Assembly (NCBI GenBank): GCA_038258425.1
Contig: JBBSPV010000049.1
Location: forward strand, 1 to 24,549
DNA length: 24,549 nucleotides
Direction: 5' to 3'
Origin: DATLGB01 sp038258425
GTDB taxonomy: Bacteria; Actinomycetota; Thermoleophilia; Solirubrobacterales; Solirubrobacteraceae
Part shown: positions 6,587 through 16,179 of the stretch, piece by piece
How positions within the stretch are numbered: the first letter of the stretch is position 1
Layout of the letters: each line of letters starts with the position of its first letter
Notes under the pieces: generated by a model
What the model was told of the DNA's origin: nothing
Databases searched by the model: none
The model's input: only the letters and a program-made list of their open reading frames with translations
Program-made: the position numbers and the translations under genes

Positions 6587-6631
6587 ACGCGCCCGGCACG
6601 ATTCGAACGTCGACCTCTCGCTCCGGAGGCG
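6587..6631 (-). repeat. Duplicated 3' half of tRNA-Arg (attachment-site-like direct repeat)
   Basis: This 45-nt stretch matches 7249-7294 with a single 1-nt gap (position 7273 absent). It corresponds to the discriminator, acceptor 3' strand, T arm, variable region and anticodon loop of the intact tRNA-Arg, in the same orientation. The 5' half of the tRNA is absent here, so it is not a working gene. Displaced 3' tRNA ends of this kind mark the far boundary of elements integrated at tRNA genes. Confidence 0.8.
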
Positions 6632-7248
6632 GCGTTGAGGGGAGGTCCTACAGGGGCGTGAGGGCGCTTACCGCCGTCGCTCCGGCGCCATCCCGCCGAG
6701 CAAGTGGCGCAACCCGGATGGGCCGGATGGAGGCAGATCGGAGGCGATATGGGCAGTAGTGCCCGGACAACCGCCCGGCTTAGCTCCGCTCGCCCAGGGC
6801 CTGCGCCGGATCTTCTCCGGCGAGGCGGTCGAGGTGCCTGACGCGCGTGCGGCCCTTCGTCGCTCCGCCTCGACGCCATGATGTGGCACATGACCCCCAA
6901 GGCCCTCGCGCGGCGCTACATCGAGTTGTCCAACGCGGTCGACTACGACGCGATGGCCGACCTCTTCGCCGAGGACGCCAACTGGATACCGATTTCGCCG
7001 ATCGAGCCGCGCAGGGGACGTGAGGCGATCCGTCAGGGGTACCTCCAGCAGGTCAAGCACAACCATCGACCGATCCTCAACGACCGCTACTACGCCGACG
7101 GCGACACCTGCGTCGTCGAATTCGAGGTGGATCTCGGCGATGACGGCACCGCGGCGATCGTGGACGTCTTCACCCTGAATCATCGGGGCGAGATCGCCAG
7201 GCTCGCGGTCTACCGGCGATGACACGTTCAGGCGGGACTTCCCGCGCC
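6632..7248. mobile_element. Cassette between tRNA-Arg repeats (integrated-element remnant)
   Basis: A segment of about 617 bp is bounded by direct repeats of the tRNA-Arg 3' half, with the intact tRNA on the right and the displaced copy on the left. That is the layout left by tyrosine-recombinase integration at a tRNA 3' end. It carries one recognisable gene (SnoaL-like) and no integrase. A 7-bp hairpin (CGCCGGA 6804-6810 with TCCGGCG 6816-6822) lies in the 246-nt stretch before that gene, which otherwise holds no convincing gene. Codon use in the cassette is less GC-biased than around it. It may be the residue of a larger island or a small cassette moved in trans; the sequence does not decide. 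Confidence 0.6.
6878..7222 (+). CDS. SnoaL-like / NTF2-fold protein
   Basis: A 114-residue protein, or 110 from the more family-like ATG at 6890. It has the NTF2/SnoaL layout: helix ALARRYIELSNAVDYDAMADLFAEDANW, then REAIRQGY, strands with DGDTCVVEFEVDL and a final IARLAVYRR strand. Members act as small hydrolases, isomerases or ligand binders; no catalytic set can be assigned. Neither start has a Shine-Dalgarno. It uses codons rare in the rest of the window (ATA, GAA, AAT, CAT, TTG), and it lies between duplicated tRNA ends, both suggesting acquisition by transfer. An ECF-type C-terminal domain of the same fold is coded 3 kb away, but no direct relation is evident. Confidence 0.75.
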   Translation: MMWHMTPKALARRYIELSNAVDYDAMADLFAEDANWIPISPIEPRRGREAIRQGYLQQVKHNHRPILNDRYYADGDTCVVEFEVDLGDDGTAAIVDVFTLNHRGEIARLAVYRR

Positions 7249-7249
7249 A

Positions 7250-7322
<73 letters not shown>

Positions 7323-7332
7323 GGGCAGGGCG

Positions 7333-7338
7333 AGCTTA
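7333..7338 (-). promoter_or_regulatory. Candidate -10 of tRNA-Arg
   Basis: On the minus strand TAAGCT (TANNNT) ends 10 nt before the tRNA 5' end, at the outer edge of the left palindrome arm. No good -35 is visible. Confidence 0.3.
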
Positions 7339-7501
7339 GCCCGGATTCACCGATCCCGGCGGCCCGACGACGCCGCATGCGTTCGCCACGCGCCGTCGGC
7401 CGAGCACCCGAAGGATTCACCCTGCCCGTGCTCGGCCGACGACCGCTGACTCGGCTGCGCCGCCGTCGCCTCCGCCGCTCATCGGTGGATCCGGGCTAAG
7501 C
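7334..7501. repeat. 168-nt nested palindrome between tRNA-Arg and the phosphoesterase gene
   Basis: Outer arms 7334-7354 and 7481-7501 are 21-bp inverted repeats with one mismatch (T7347 against C at the matching position). Inner arms 7394-7407 and 7428-7441 are a perfect 14-bp inverted repeat (CGTCGGCCGAGCAC) with a 20-nt loop. The gaps between outer and inner arms are 39 nt on both sides, so all four arms share one centre (7417.5). The 9-mer GGATTCACC occurs in the left arm and again in the loop. The structure lies 12 nt from the tRNA 5' end and 42 nt from the GTG at 7543, so it fills a divergent promoter region. Confidence 0.8.
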
Positions 7502-7524
7502 CGGGCGGCGAGGTCGCCGACCGG

Positions 7525-7530
7525 TAGCCT
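7525..7530 (+). promoter_or_regulatory. Candidate -10 of the phosphoesterase gene
   Basis: TAGCCT (TANNNT) ends 12 nt before GTG 7543, just outside the right palindrome arm. No clear -35. Confidence 0.3.
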
Positions 7531-7542
7531 CGCGCGCTCGCC

Positions 7543-8037
7543 GTGCGGCTCGCCATCGTCTCCGACACCCACCTGCCGCGCGGGCGCCGCGCGCTGCCGG
7601 CGGCCTGCGTCCAGCGGCTCGAGCGAGCGGACGCGATCCTCCATTGCGGGGACTTCAGCGCCGCGACGGTGCTGCACGACCTCGAGCGGCTCGGCCCGCC
7701 GGTGCACGCCGTGTTCGGCAACGTCGACGACGCGGTGCTGACCGCGCGCCTGCCCGAGACGCGCCTGGTCGAGACGGGAGGGGCCCGGATCGGCATGGTC
7801 CACGTCCCCGGCCCGGCGCAGGGCCGGCTCGAGCGCCTGCGCCGGGCGTTCCCCGACGCGGACGCCGTGATCTACGGCCACACCCACCAGCCCGAGCTGC
7901 TCCTGCGCACGCAGGACGGCTTCCAGGCCTTCAACCCCGGCTCGCCCACGGAGCGCCGCCGGGCGCCGGCCCACACGATGGGCGAGGCGACGATCGCCGA
8001 CGGACGGGTCGCCTTCGAGCTCGTCGAGCTGGCCTGA
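7543..8037 (+). CDS. YfcE/MJ0936-type metallophosphoesterase
   Basis: A 164-residue calcineurin-like phosphodiesterase. The metal-binding motifs are all present in order: Asp8-Thr-His10, Gly36-Asp37 (HCGDFS), GNVD at 59-62, His87 and Gly-His113-Thr-His115. Family members hydrolyse phosphodiesters with Mn or Ni; the natural substrate is unknown. GTG 7543 is used because MRLAIVSDTH places the first motif as in YfcE. The RNase Z gene starts 2 nt after the stop, so they form one transcription unit and might both act on nucleotides or RNA. Confidence 0.88.
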   Translation: MRLAIVSDTHLPRGRRALPAACVQRLERADAILHCGDFSAATVLHDLERLGPPVHAVFGNVDDAVLTARLPETRLVETGGARIGMVHVPGPAQGRLERLRRAFPDADAVIYGHTHQPELLLRTQDGFQAFNPGSPTERRRAPAHTMGEATIADGRVAFELVELA

Positions 8038-8039
8038 CC

Positions 8040-8990
8040 ATGGAGCTCTCCGTGCTCTTCGCCGGGACGGGCGGCAGCGTGCCGACCGCTCGCCGCGGGC
8101 TGCCCGCCTCCCTGGTCAGCGCCGGCGGCGACCGCCTGCTCGTCGACTGCGGGGAGGGGACCCAGCGCCAGCTGCTGCGCTCCAGCGGGCTGCCGGACCT
8201 CGACGGCATCTTCCTGACCCACTACCACGCCGACCACTGGCTCGGCCTGCCCGGGATGCTCAAGACCTTCGACCTGCGCGGGCGCGAGGCGCCGCTGGCC
8301 ATCCACGGGCCGCCCGGCCTCCATGCGCTCTTCGCCGGCCTGCGACCGCTCTACGGCCGGGTCGGCTACCCGCTCGAGCTCCGTGAGCTCGACCGCCACG
8401 AGGACGTCGCCTTCGAGGGCTACGTCGTCTCGCCGTTCCCCGTCGAGCACCGGGTCGTGGCCTACGGCTACGCCGTCATCGAGGACGACCGAGCTGGGCG
8501 CTTCGACGTCGAGGCGGCCGCCGCCCTCGGCGTCGCCCCGGGCCCGGACTTCGGCCGCCTGCAGCGCGGCGAGCCCGTCGGCGCCGTGCGGCCGGAGCAG
8601 GTGGTGGGGGAGGACCGTCCGGGCCGGCGGCTCGTGTTCTCCGGCGACACGGCTCCGTGCCAGGCCGTCGAGGCGCTCGCGCAGGGCGCGGACCTGCTCG
8701 TGCACGAGGCGACCTTCACGGACGCCGAGCGCGTGCGCGCCCGCCAGACCGGTCACTCGACGGCGCGCCAGGCCGCCGAGCTGGCCCGCGACGCCGGGGT
8801 CCGGCTGCTCGCCCTGACCCACCTCTCCACCCGCCACTTCCCGCGCGAGGTCCGCGACGAGGCGCGCGAGGCGTTCGCCGAGACCGTCGTCCCGCGCGAC
8901 TTCGACGTGGTCGAGATCCCGTTCCCCGAGCGCGGCCGTCCCGAGCTGCGCCGGCCAGACCCGCCCGCCCCGCCGACCGAAGCCGCCTGA
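8040..8990 (+). CDS. rnz: Ribonuclease Z
   Basis: A 316-residue metallo-beta-lactamase-fold endonuclease that removes the 3' trailer from tRNA precursors, especially those lacking an encoded CCA. The zinc motif is His61-Tyr-His63-Ala-Asp65-His66 (THYHADHWLGLPG). Later ligands are in PVEHRVVAYGY, FSGDTAPC (Asp), HEATFTD and the final THLSTRHFP. The N-terminus LFAGTGGSVPTARRG matches the RNase Z pattern rather than the generic hydrolases, and the length is typical of the short bacterial form. The neighbouring tRNA-Arg lacks CCA and would be a substrate. It precedes the pyr operon by 75 nt that hold that operon's promoter and leader. Confidence 0.92.
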   Translation: MELSVLFAGTGGSVPTARRGLPASLVSAGGDRLLVDCGEGTQRQLLRSSGLPDLDGIFLTHYHADHWLGLPGMLKTFDLRGREAPLAIHGPPGLHALFAGLRPLYGRVGYPLELRELDRHEDVAFEGYVVSPFPVEHRVVAYGYAVIEDDRAGRFDVEAAAALGVAPGPDFGRLQRGEPVGAVRPEQVVGEDRPGRRLVFSGDTAPCQAVEALAQGADLLVHEATFTDAERVRARQTGHSTARQAAELARDAGVRLLALTHLSTRHFPREVRDEAREAFAETVVPRDFDVVEIPFPERGRPELRRPDPPAPPTEAA

Positions 8991-8995
8991 CCCGC

Positions 8996-9004
8996 TGCTA
9001 GGGT
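8996..9004 (+). promoter_or_regulatory. Candidate extended -10 of the pyr operon
   Basis: TGCTAGGGT matches the extended form TGnTANNNT, placing the start near 9011 and giving a leader of about 55 nt that contains the PyrR hairpin. The -35 position is weak, as is usual with extended -10 promoters. Confidence 0.4.
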
Positions 9005-9017
9005 CGCTCAGCGACCC
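9001..9017. terminator. 7-bp hairpin between rnz and pyrR
   Basis: GGGTCGC-TCA-GCGACCC is a perfect stem with a 3-nt loop, 11 nt after the rnz stop. There is no T tract. It could be an intrinsic terminator of the T-less type common in actinobacteria, or an operator over the pyr start site, because it overlaps the candidate -10. Confidence 0.35.
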
Positions 9018-9024
9018 GAACGGT

Positions 9025-9058
9025 CCCTTTAACCCGGCCCTGTGAGGCCAGGAAGGAG
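9025..9058 (+). promoter_or_regulatory. PyrR-binding leader hairpin covering the pyrR ribosome-binding site
   Basis: Lower stem CCTT (9026-9029) pairs with AAGG (9053-9056). A 5'-side bulge UAA (9030-9032) follows, then CC/GG, a C-A mismatch, and the upper stem GGCC/GGCC (9036-9039, 9046-9049) closing hexaloop CUGUGA (9040-9045). The known PyrR target has a lower stem, an internal bulge, an upper stem and a CNGNGA-type loop followed by GG, all of which are met. The Shine-Dalgarno AAGGAG (9053-9058) forms the 3' lower strand, so PyrR-UMP binding should block translation of pyrR, as described for mycobacteria, and coupling would carry the effect downstream. Confidence 0.8.
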
Positions 9059-9065
9059 CCCCGAA

Positions 9066-9665
9066 GTGCCCAGCCCCGAGAAGGTCGTCCTCGACGAGGG
9101 CGACGTCCGCCGCACGCTCGTGCGGATCGCGCACGAGGTGGTCGAGAAGAACGCCGGGCGCCCGCTGGCGCTCGTCGGCGTCCACACCCGGGGCGCCCAC
9201 CTCGCCCGGCGCCTGCACGTCCTCGTCACGGAGCTGCTGCACGGGCCCGTCGGGCTCGGCGACCTCGACATCGCCTTCTACCGCGACGACCTCGCGACCC
9301 ACGAGTCGCCCGTCGTGCACGCCACCCACCTCGACTTCGCGCTCGAGGACCGCACGGTCGTGCTCGTCGACGACGTCCTCTACACGGGCCGCACTGCCCG
9401 CGCGGGCATCGAGGCGCTCTTCGACTATGGGCGACCCGGCCGCGTGCAGCTCGCCGTGCTCGTCGACCGCGGGCACCGCGAGCTGCCGCTGCGCCCTGAC
9501 TACGTCGGCAAGAACCTCCCCACCGCGCGCGCGGAGCGCGTCAACGTCCGGCTCGCCGAGACGGACGGCGCCGACGAGGTCACGATCACCGAGACCGTCG
9601 GGGTGGGAGGCGAAGGCCGAATGGCCGCCGCCGGTGGCGAGCCCCGAAGGGGTGAGACCCAATGA
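9066..9665 (+). CDS. pyrR: Bifunctional pyr operon regulator / uracil phosphoribosyltransferase
   Basis: A 199-residue PRTase-fold protein. The PRPP-binding loop is VVLVDDVLYTGRTARA (about residues 98-113), and RHL-type contacts (GVHTRGAHLARRL) precede it; DIAFYRDDLATHESP is the PyrR-specific segment. It binds pyr mRNA in response to UMP and can have weak uracil phosphoribosyltransferase activity. GTG 9066 has AAGGAG 7 nt upstream, inside the PyrR hairpin. The last about 20 residues (GVGGEGRMAAAGGEPRRGETQ) extend past the usual end and are low complexity. The stop overlaps the pyrB start by ATGA. Confidence 0.95.
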   Translation: MPSPEKVVLDEGDVRRTLVRIAHEVVEKNAGRPLALVGVHTRGAHLARRLHVLVTELLHGPVGLGDLDIAFYRDDLATHESPVVHATHLDFALEDRTVVLVDDVLYTGRTARAGIEALFDYGRPGRVQLAVLVDRGHRELPLRPDYVGKNLPTARAERVNVRLAETDGADEVTITETVGVGGEGRMAAAGGEPRRGETQ

Positions 9666-10606
9666 ACCTCCTCTCCATCGCCGACCTCGACCGTGCGGGG
9701 ATCGAGCGCATCCTGGACCGGGCCCGCTCGTTCTCGGAGGTGTCTGAGCGCGAGGTCAAGAAGGTGCCGGCCCTGCGCGGCCGGCGCGTGCTCAACCTCT
9801 TCTACGAGGCGTCGACGCGCACCCGCTCGAGCTTCGAGCTCGCCGCCAAGGCGCTCTCGGCGGACGTCATCAACTTCGCCTCCAGCGGCTCGAGCGTCGA
9901 GAAGGGCGAGTCGCTCAAGGACACGGTGCAGACGCTCTCGGCCTACCGGCCCGACCTCATCGTCGTCCGCACCCCGCACGTCGGCGCCGCCGAGCTCGTC
10001 GCGGAGTGGACGGACGCCGCGGTCGTCAACGCCGGCGACGGCAAGCGCGAGCACCCGACCCAGGCGCTGCTCGACGTGCACACGCTGCTCGGCCGCTTCG
10101 GGTCGCTCGAGGGCCTCGAGATCTGGATCGTCGGCGACGTGCTGCACTCGCGCGTCGCGCGCTCCAACGTGCTCGCCTTCACGACGCTGGGCGCCCGGGT
10201 GACGGTGTGCGGTCCGCCGACGCTCATCCCGCGCGGGATCGAGGCGCTCGGCTGCTCCGTGGCCTACACGCTCGACGGCCTCGGCGAGGCCGACGTCGTC
10301 TACGCCCTGCGCATGCAGCACGAGCGGATGCAGGCCTCCTTCGTCCCGAGCCTGCGCGAGTACGCCGCCGTCTACCAGATCGACGGCCGGCGGCTCAACG
10401 CGCGCCAGGTGGTCATGCACCCGGGGCCGGTCAACCGCGGGGTGGAGCTCGCCGCCGAGGTGATCGACTCGCCGCAGGCGCTGATCGGCCAGCAGGTCGC
10501 CGCCGGCGTCGTCGTGCGGATGGCGGTGCTCTACGAGTGCCTCGCCGGGCGCGACGCGCCGACCGCCACGCGGATCCTCGCCGCCTCGACCCCGCAGCCG
10601 GCCTGA
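9662..10606 (+). CDS. pyrB: Aspartate carbamoyltransferase catalytic subunit
   Basis: A 314-residue enzyme that joins carbamoyl phosphate and aspartate to carbamoyl-aspartate. The carbamoyl-phosphate motif STRTRSS is at 51-57, the 80s-loop residues (SSVEKGESLKD) at 78-87, and HPTQALLDVH at 131-140. The 240s-loop region is VYALRMQHERM. Length is normal for the catalytic chain. No regulatory chain (pyrI) is present. Its start overlaps the pyrR stop by ATGA, and the Shine-Dalgarno region AAGGGG (9647-9652) sits in a small CCCC-GAA-GGGG hairpin inside pyrR, which would favour coupled translation. Its last base is the A of the pyrC ATG. Confidence 0.97.
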   Translation: MNLLSIADLDRAGIERILDRARSFSEVSEREVKKVPALRGRRVLNLFYEASTRTRSSFELAAKALSADVINFASSGSSVEKGESLKDTVQTLSAYRPDLIVVRTPHVGAAELVAEWTDAAVVNAGDGKREHPTQALLDVHTLLGRFGSLEGLEIWIVGDVLHSRVARSNVLAFTTLGARVTVCGPPTLIPRGIEALGCSVAYTLDGLGEADVVYALRMQHERMQASFVPSLREYAAVYQIDGRRLNARQVVMHPGPVNRGVELAAEVIDSPQALIGQQVAAGVVVRMAVLYECLAGRDAPTATRILAASTPQPA

Positions 10607-11940
10607 TGCTCGTCCACCGCCCGCAGCCGCCCGCCGACGTCCTCGTGCGTGGCGCCCACGTGCTGGACCCCCGCGCCGGGGTCGACGCGCCACTGGACGT
10701 CCTCGTCCGCGGGGGCGAGATCGCCGAGCTCGCGGCCCCGAACAGCCTGGACGCCCCGGCGGGCGCCGAGGTCCTCGAGGGTGACGGGCGGCACCTGTTT
10801 CCCGGCTTCGTCGACCCGCACGTGCACCTGCGCACGCCCGGGCAGGAGCACAAGGAGGACCTCGACTCGGGCACCCGGGCGGCCGCCGCGGGCGGCTTCG
10901 TCGCCGTCGTGGCCATGCCCAACACGAGCCCGACGGTCGACGCCGCTCCCGTCCTGCAGTCGCTGTTGGAGCAGGCCCGGCGGGTGGCGCGCATCCCCGT
11001 CGGCTTCCTCGCGGCGGTCACCCGCGGGCTCGAGGGCGACGCGCTGACGGAGATGGCCGAGCTGCGCCGCGCCGGCGCCCTCGGCTTCACCGACGACGGC
11101 AAGCCGGTCCACCGGGCCGTCGTGCTGCGCCGGGCGCTGCAGTACCAGCGGCTCGTCGGCGGTGTGCTGGCGCTGCACGAGGAGGACCCGTCGCTGTCGG
11201 CCGGCGGGGTCATGCACGAGGGCGAGGTCTCCGCCCGGCTCGGGCTCGCCGGCGTGCCGCCGGTCTCGGAGTCCACGATGATCGCCCGCGACGCCGCGCT
11301 GGCGGAGTACGAGGACGGCCGCATCCACATCCAGCACCTCTCCACCCGCCAGTCGGTGCAGGCGGTCGCGGAGGCCAAGGCGCGGGGGGTGCGGATCAGT
11401 GCGGAGGCCAGCCCGCACCACCTGACGCTGACCTGCGACGTCCTGCAGGAGCGGCTCGACACGCGCTGCAAGATGTTCCCGCCCTTGTGCGAGGAGGCCG
11501 ACCGCCAGGCGCTCGTGGCCGCCCTGCGGGACGGGACGATCGACTGCATCGCCACCGATCACGCCCCGCACGCCCGCGAGGAGAAGGAGGTGCCGTTCGA
11601 GCAGGCGCCCATGGGCACCACCGGCCTGGAGACGGCGTTCGCGGCGGTCCACACTGAGCTCGTGCGCCCCGGCGTGCTGGCGCTCGGCCTCGTCGTGGAC
11701 CGCCTCTCGGCCGGCGCCGCGCTGCTCGGTCTGCCGCTGCCGCGGATCGCGCCGGGCGCGCCGGCGAACCTCACGCTCGTCGACCTCGCGGCGACGTGGG
11801 AGGTGGGGGAGGCGGGCTACGAGAGCCGCTCGGAGAACTGCTGCTTCGCCGGCCGCACGCTGCACGGCAAGGTGCTGGCCACCGTCGCGGCCGGGGCGGT
11901 CGCCTACCGGGAGCGGGCCTTCGCGGTGAGCTCAGTATGA
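10606..11940 (+). CDS. pyrC: Dihydroorotase (class I)
   Basis: A 444-residue amidohydrolase that closes carbamoyl-aspartate to dihydroorotate. Zinc-binding DPHVHLRTPGQEHKEDL gives His72 and His74. Further motifs are ALHEEDPSL, ISAEASPHHLTLT, and CIATDHAPHAREEK with the catalytic Asp. Length and HxH-led order match the class I type commonly coded with pyrB in Gram-positives. It starts in a TGATG overlap with pyrB and ends in ATGA overlapping carA, so it is translated as part of the polycistronic message. The TIM-barrel part is flanked by the usual beta-sandwich halves at both ends. Confidence 0.97.
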   Translation: MLVHRPQPPADVLVRGAHVLDPRAGVDAPLDVLVRGGEIAELAAPNSLDAPAGAEVLEGDGRHLFPGFVDPHVHLRTPGQEHKEDLDSGTRAAAAGGFVAVVAMPNTSPTVDAAPVLQSLLEQARRVARIPVGFLAAVTRGLEGDALTEMAELRRAGALGFTDDGKPVHRAVVLRRALQYQRLVGGVLALHEEDPSLSAGGVMHEGEVSARLGLAGVPPVSESTMIARDAALAEYEDGRIHIQHLSTRQSVQAVAEAKARGVRISAEASPHHLTLTCDVLQERLDTRCKMFPPLCEEADRQALVAALRDGTIDCIATDHAPHAREEKEVPFEQAPMGTTGLETAFAAVHTELVRPGVLALGLVVDRLSAGAALLGLPLPRIAPGAPANLTLVDLAATWEVGEAGYESRSENCCFAGRTLHGKVLATVAAGAVAYRERAFAVSSV

Positions 11941-13089
11941 GTGACGTCGACCGAAGGTCCGAACTTGAGAGGACCGGAGGGCGAAACCTTCGGACCTCCG
12001 GTCGACGTCACGCTGACTACGTTCTCCTAGAGGACGGGACCGCGTTCGCCGGCGAGCTCGTCGCCGCGGCGGAGTCCGTCACGGGCGAGGTCGTGTTCAC
12101 GACGGGCATGTCCGGCTACCAGGAGTCGGTCACCGACCCGTCCTTCCACGCGCAGATCATCACCTTCACCAATCCCCACGTCGGCAACTACGGCGTCTCG
12201 GAGGCGGCCATGGAGTCCGGCCGCCTGCACGCGCGCGGCGTGATCATGCGCGAGGCGATGAACGGCTCGGACGCCCCGGGAGCCGACGAGGGCTGGCTGG
12301 ACTGGCTCGCCCGCCACGGCGTCCCGGCCATCACGGGCGTCGACACGCGCGCCCTGGTCCGCCACATCCGCGAGGCGGGCGCCATGCGCGGCGGCCTCTT
12401 CGCCGCCGCCACCGACCGCGCCGAAGCGCTGGCGCGCGTGCAGGCCGAGCCGGCCATGGTCGGCCGCGACCTGGCCGCGGCGGTCACGGTCGCCGCCCCG
12501 GAGACCCACGGGGACGGCACCGGCCCGCGCATCGTCGCCCTCGACACGGGCATCAAGCGCTCCATCGTGCGGGCCTTCACCGAGCGCGGCGTGACCCTCG
12601 AGCTGCACCCGTGCACGACGTCGGCCGAGGACCTGCCCGGCGCCGACGGCGTGTTCCTCGTCCCCGGCCCGGGCGATCCCGCCGCGCTGGACTACGTCGT
12701 GGACACGATCCGGACCCTGATCGGCCACGGCCGGCCGGTGTTCGGGATCTGTCTCGGCCACCAGCTGCTCTCGCGCGCGGTCGGCCTGGAGACGTTCAAG
12801 CTGCCCTTCGGCCACCGGGGGGCCAACCACCCGGTCAAGGACGTCCGCACGGGCCGCATCGCGATCACGAGCCAGAACCACGGCTTCGCGGTGCGGGGCG
12901 AGGCCGGCCAGCGGCTGGACACGGCCTTCGGCGAGGCCGAGCTCACCCACGTCAACCTCTACGACGGCACGATCGAGGGCATCCGCCTGCTCGAGGCCGC
13001 CGCCGGCTGCGTCCAGTACCACCCCGAGGCCGGCCCGGGCCCGCACGACTCGCGCGGGCTCTTCGACGAGTTCATCGGGGAGCTCACCC

Positions 13090-13100
<11 letters not shown>
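11937..13100 (+). CDS. carA: Carbamoyl-phosphate synthase small subunit
   Basis: A 387-residue glutaminase subunit that passes ammonia to CarB. The CarA-specific N-domain is seen in ADYVLLEDGTAFAGEL and TTGMSGYQESVTDPSF; the class I amidotransferase has Cys272 in GICLGHQLLSRA, and QYHPEAGPGPHDS with the catalytic His-x-Glu. The first about 25 residues (MSDVDRRSELERTGGRNLRT and a few more) precede the normal family start and are coded by a 71-nt palindrome; no other in-frame start codon lies between 11937 and the conserved part. GC at third positions is about 57% over the first 30 codons, far below the rest. It overlaps pyrC by ATGA and carB by 11 nt. Confidence 0.96.
11941..12011. repeat. 71-nt palindrome inside the first codons of carA
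   Basis: Arms 11941-11963 and 11989-12011 are 23-bp inverted repeats with one mismatch, separated by a 25-nt loop. A second, competing hairpin is possible: GACCGGAGG (11972-11980) pairs with CCTCCGGTC (11995-12003). The loop segment GGACCGGAGGGCGAA also resembles the left arm as an imperfect direct repeat. The palindrome begins directly after the ATGA pyrC-carA junction, is a multiple of the coding frame without stops, and uses codons rare here (CGA, AGG, CTT, CTA). It could be an RNA control element or an inserted palindromic element. Confidence 0.85.

Positions 13101-16175
<3,075 letters not shown>

Positions 16176-16179
<4 letters not shown>

Noticed and set aside
6587..6631. A second functional tRNA gene
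   Set aside because: Only the 3' half is present, with a base lost in the T arm; no D arm or 5' acceptor strand follows.
6639..6880. Open frame on the plus strand of about 80 codons in the tRNA cassette, ending at TGA 6878-6880 with a coding-looking end (LAPLAQGLRRIFSGEAVEVPD)
   Set aside because: No start codon with a ribosome site at a sensible position, no recognised family, and the stretch before 6750 reads as low complexity. It may be a decayed gene end, but I cannot support a feature.
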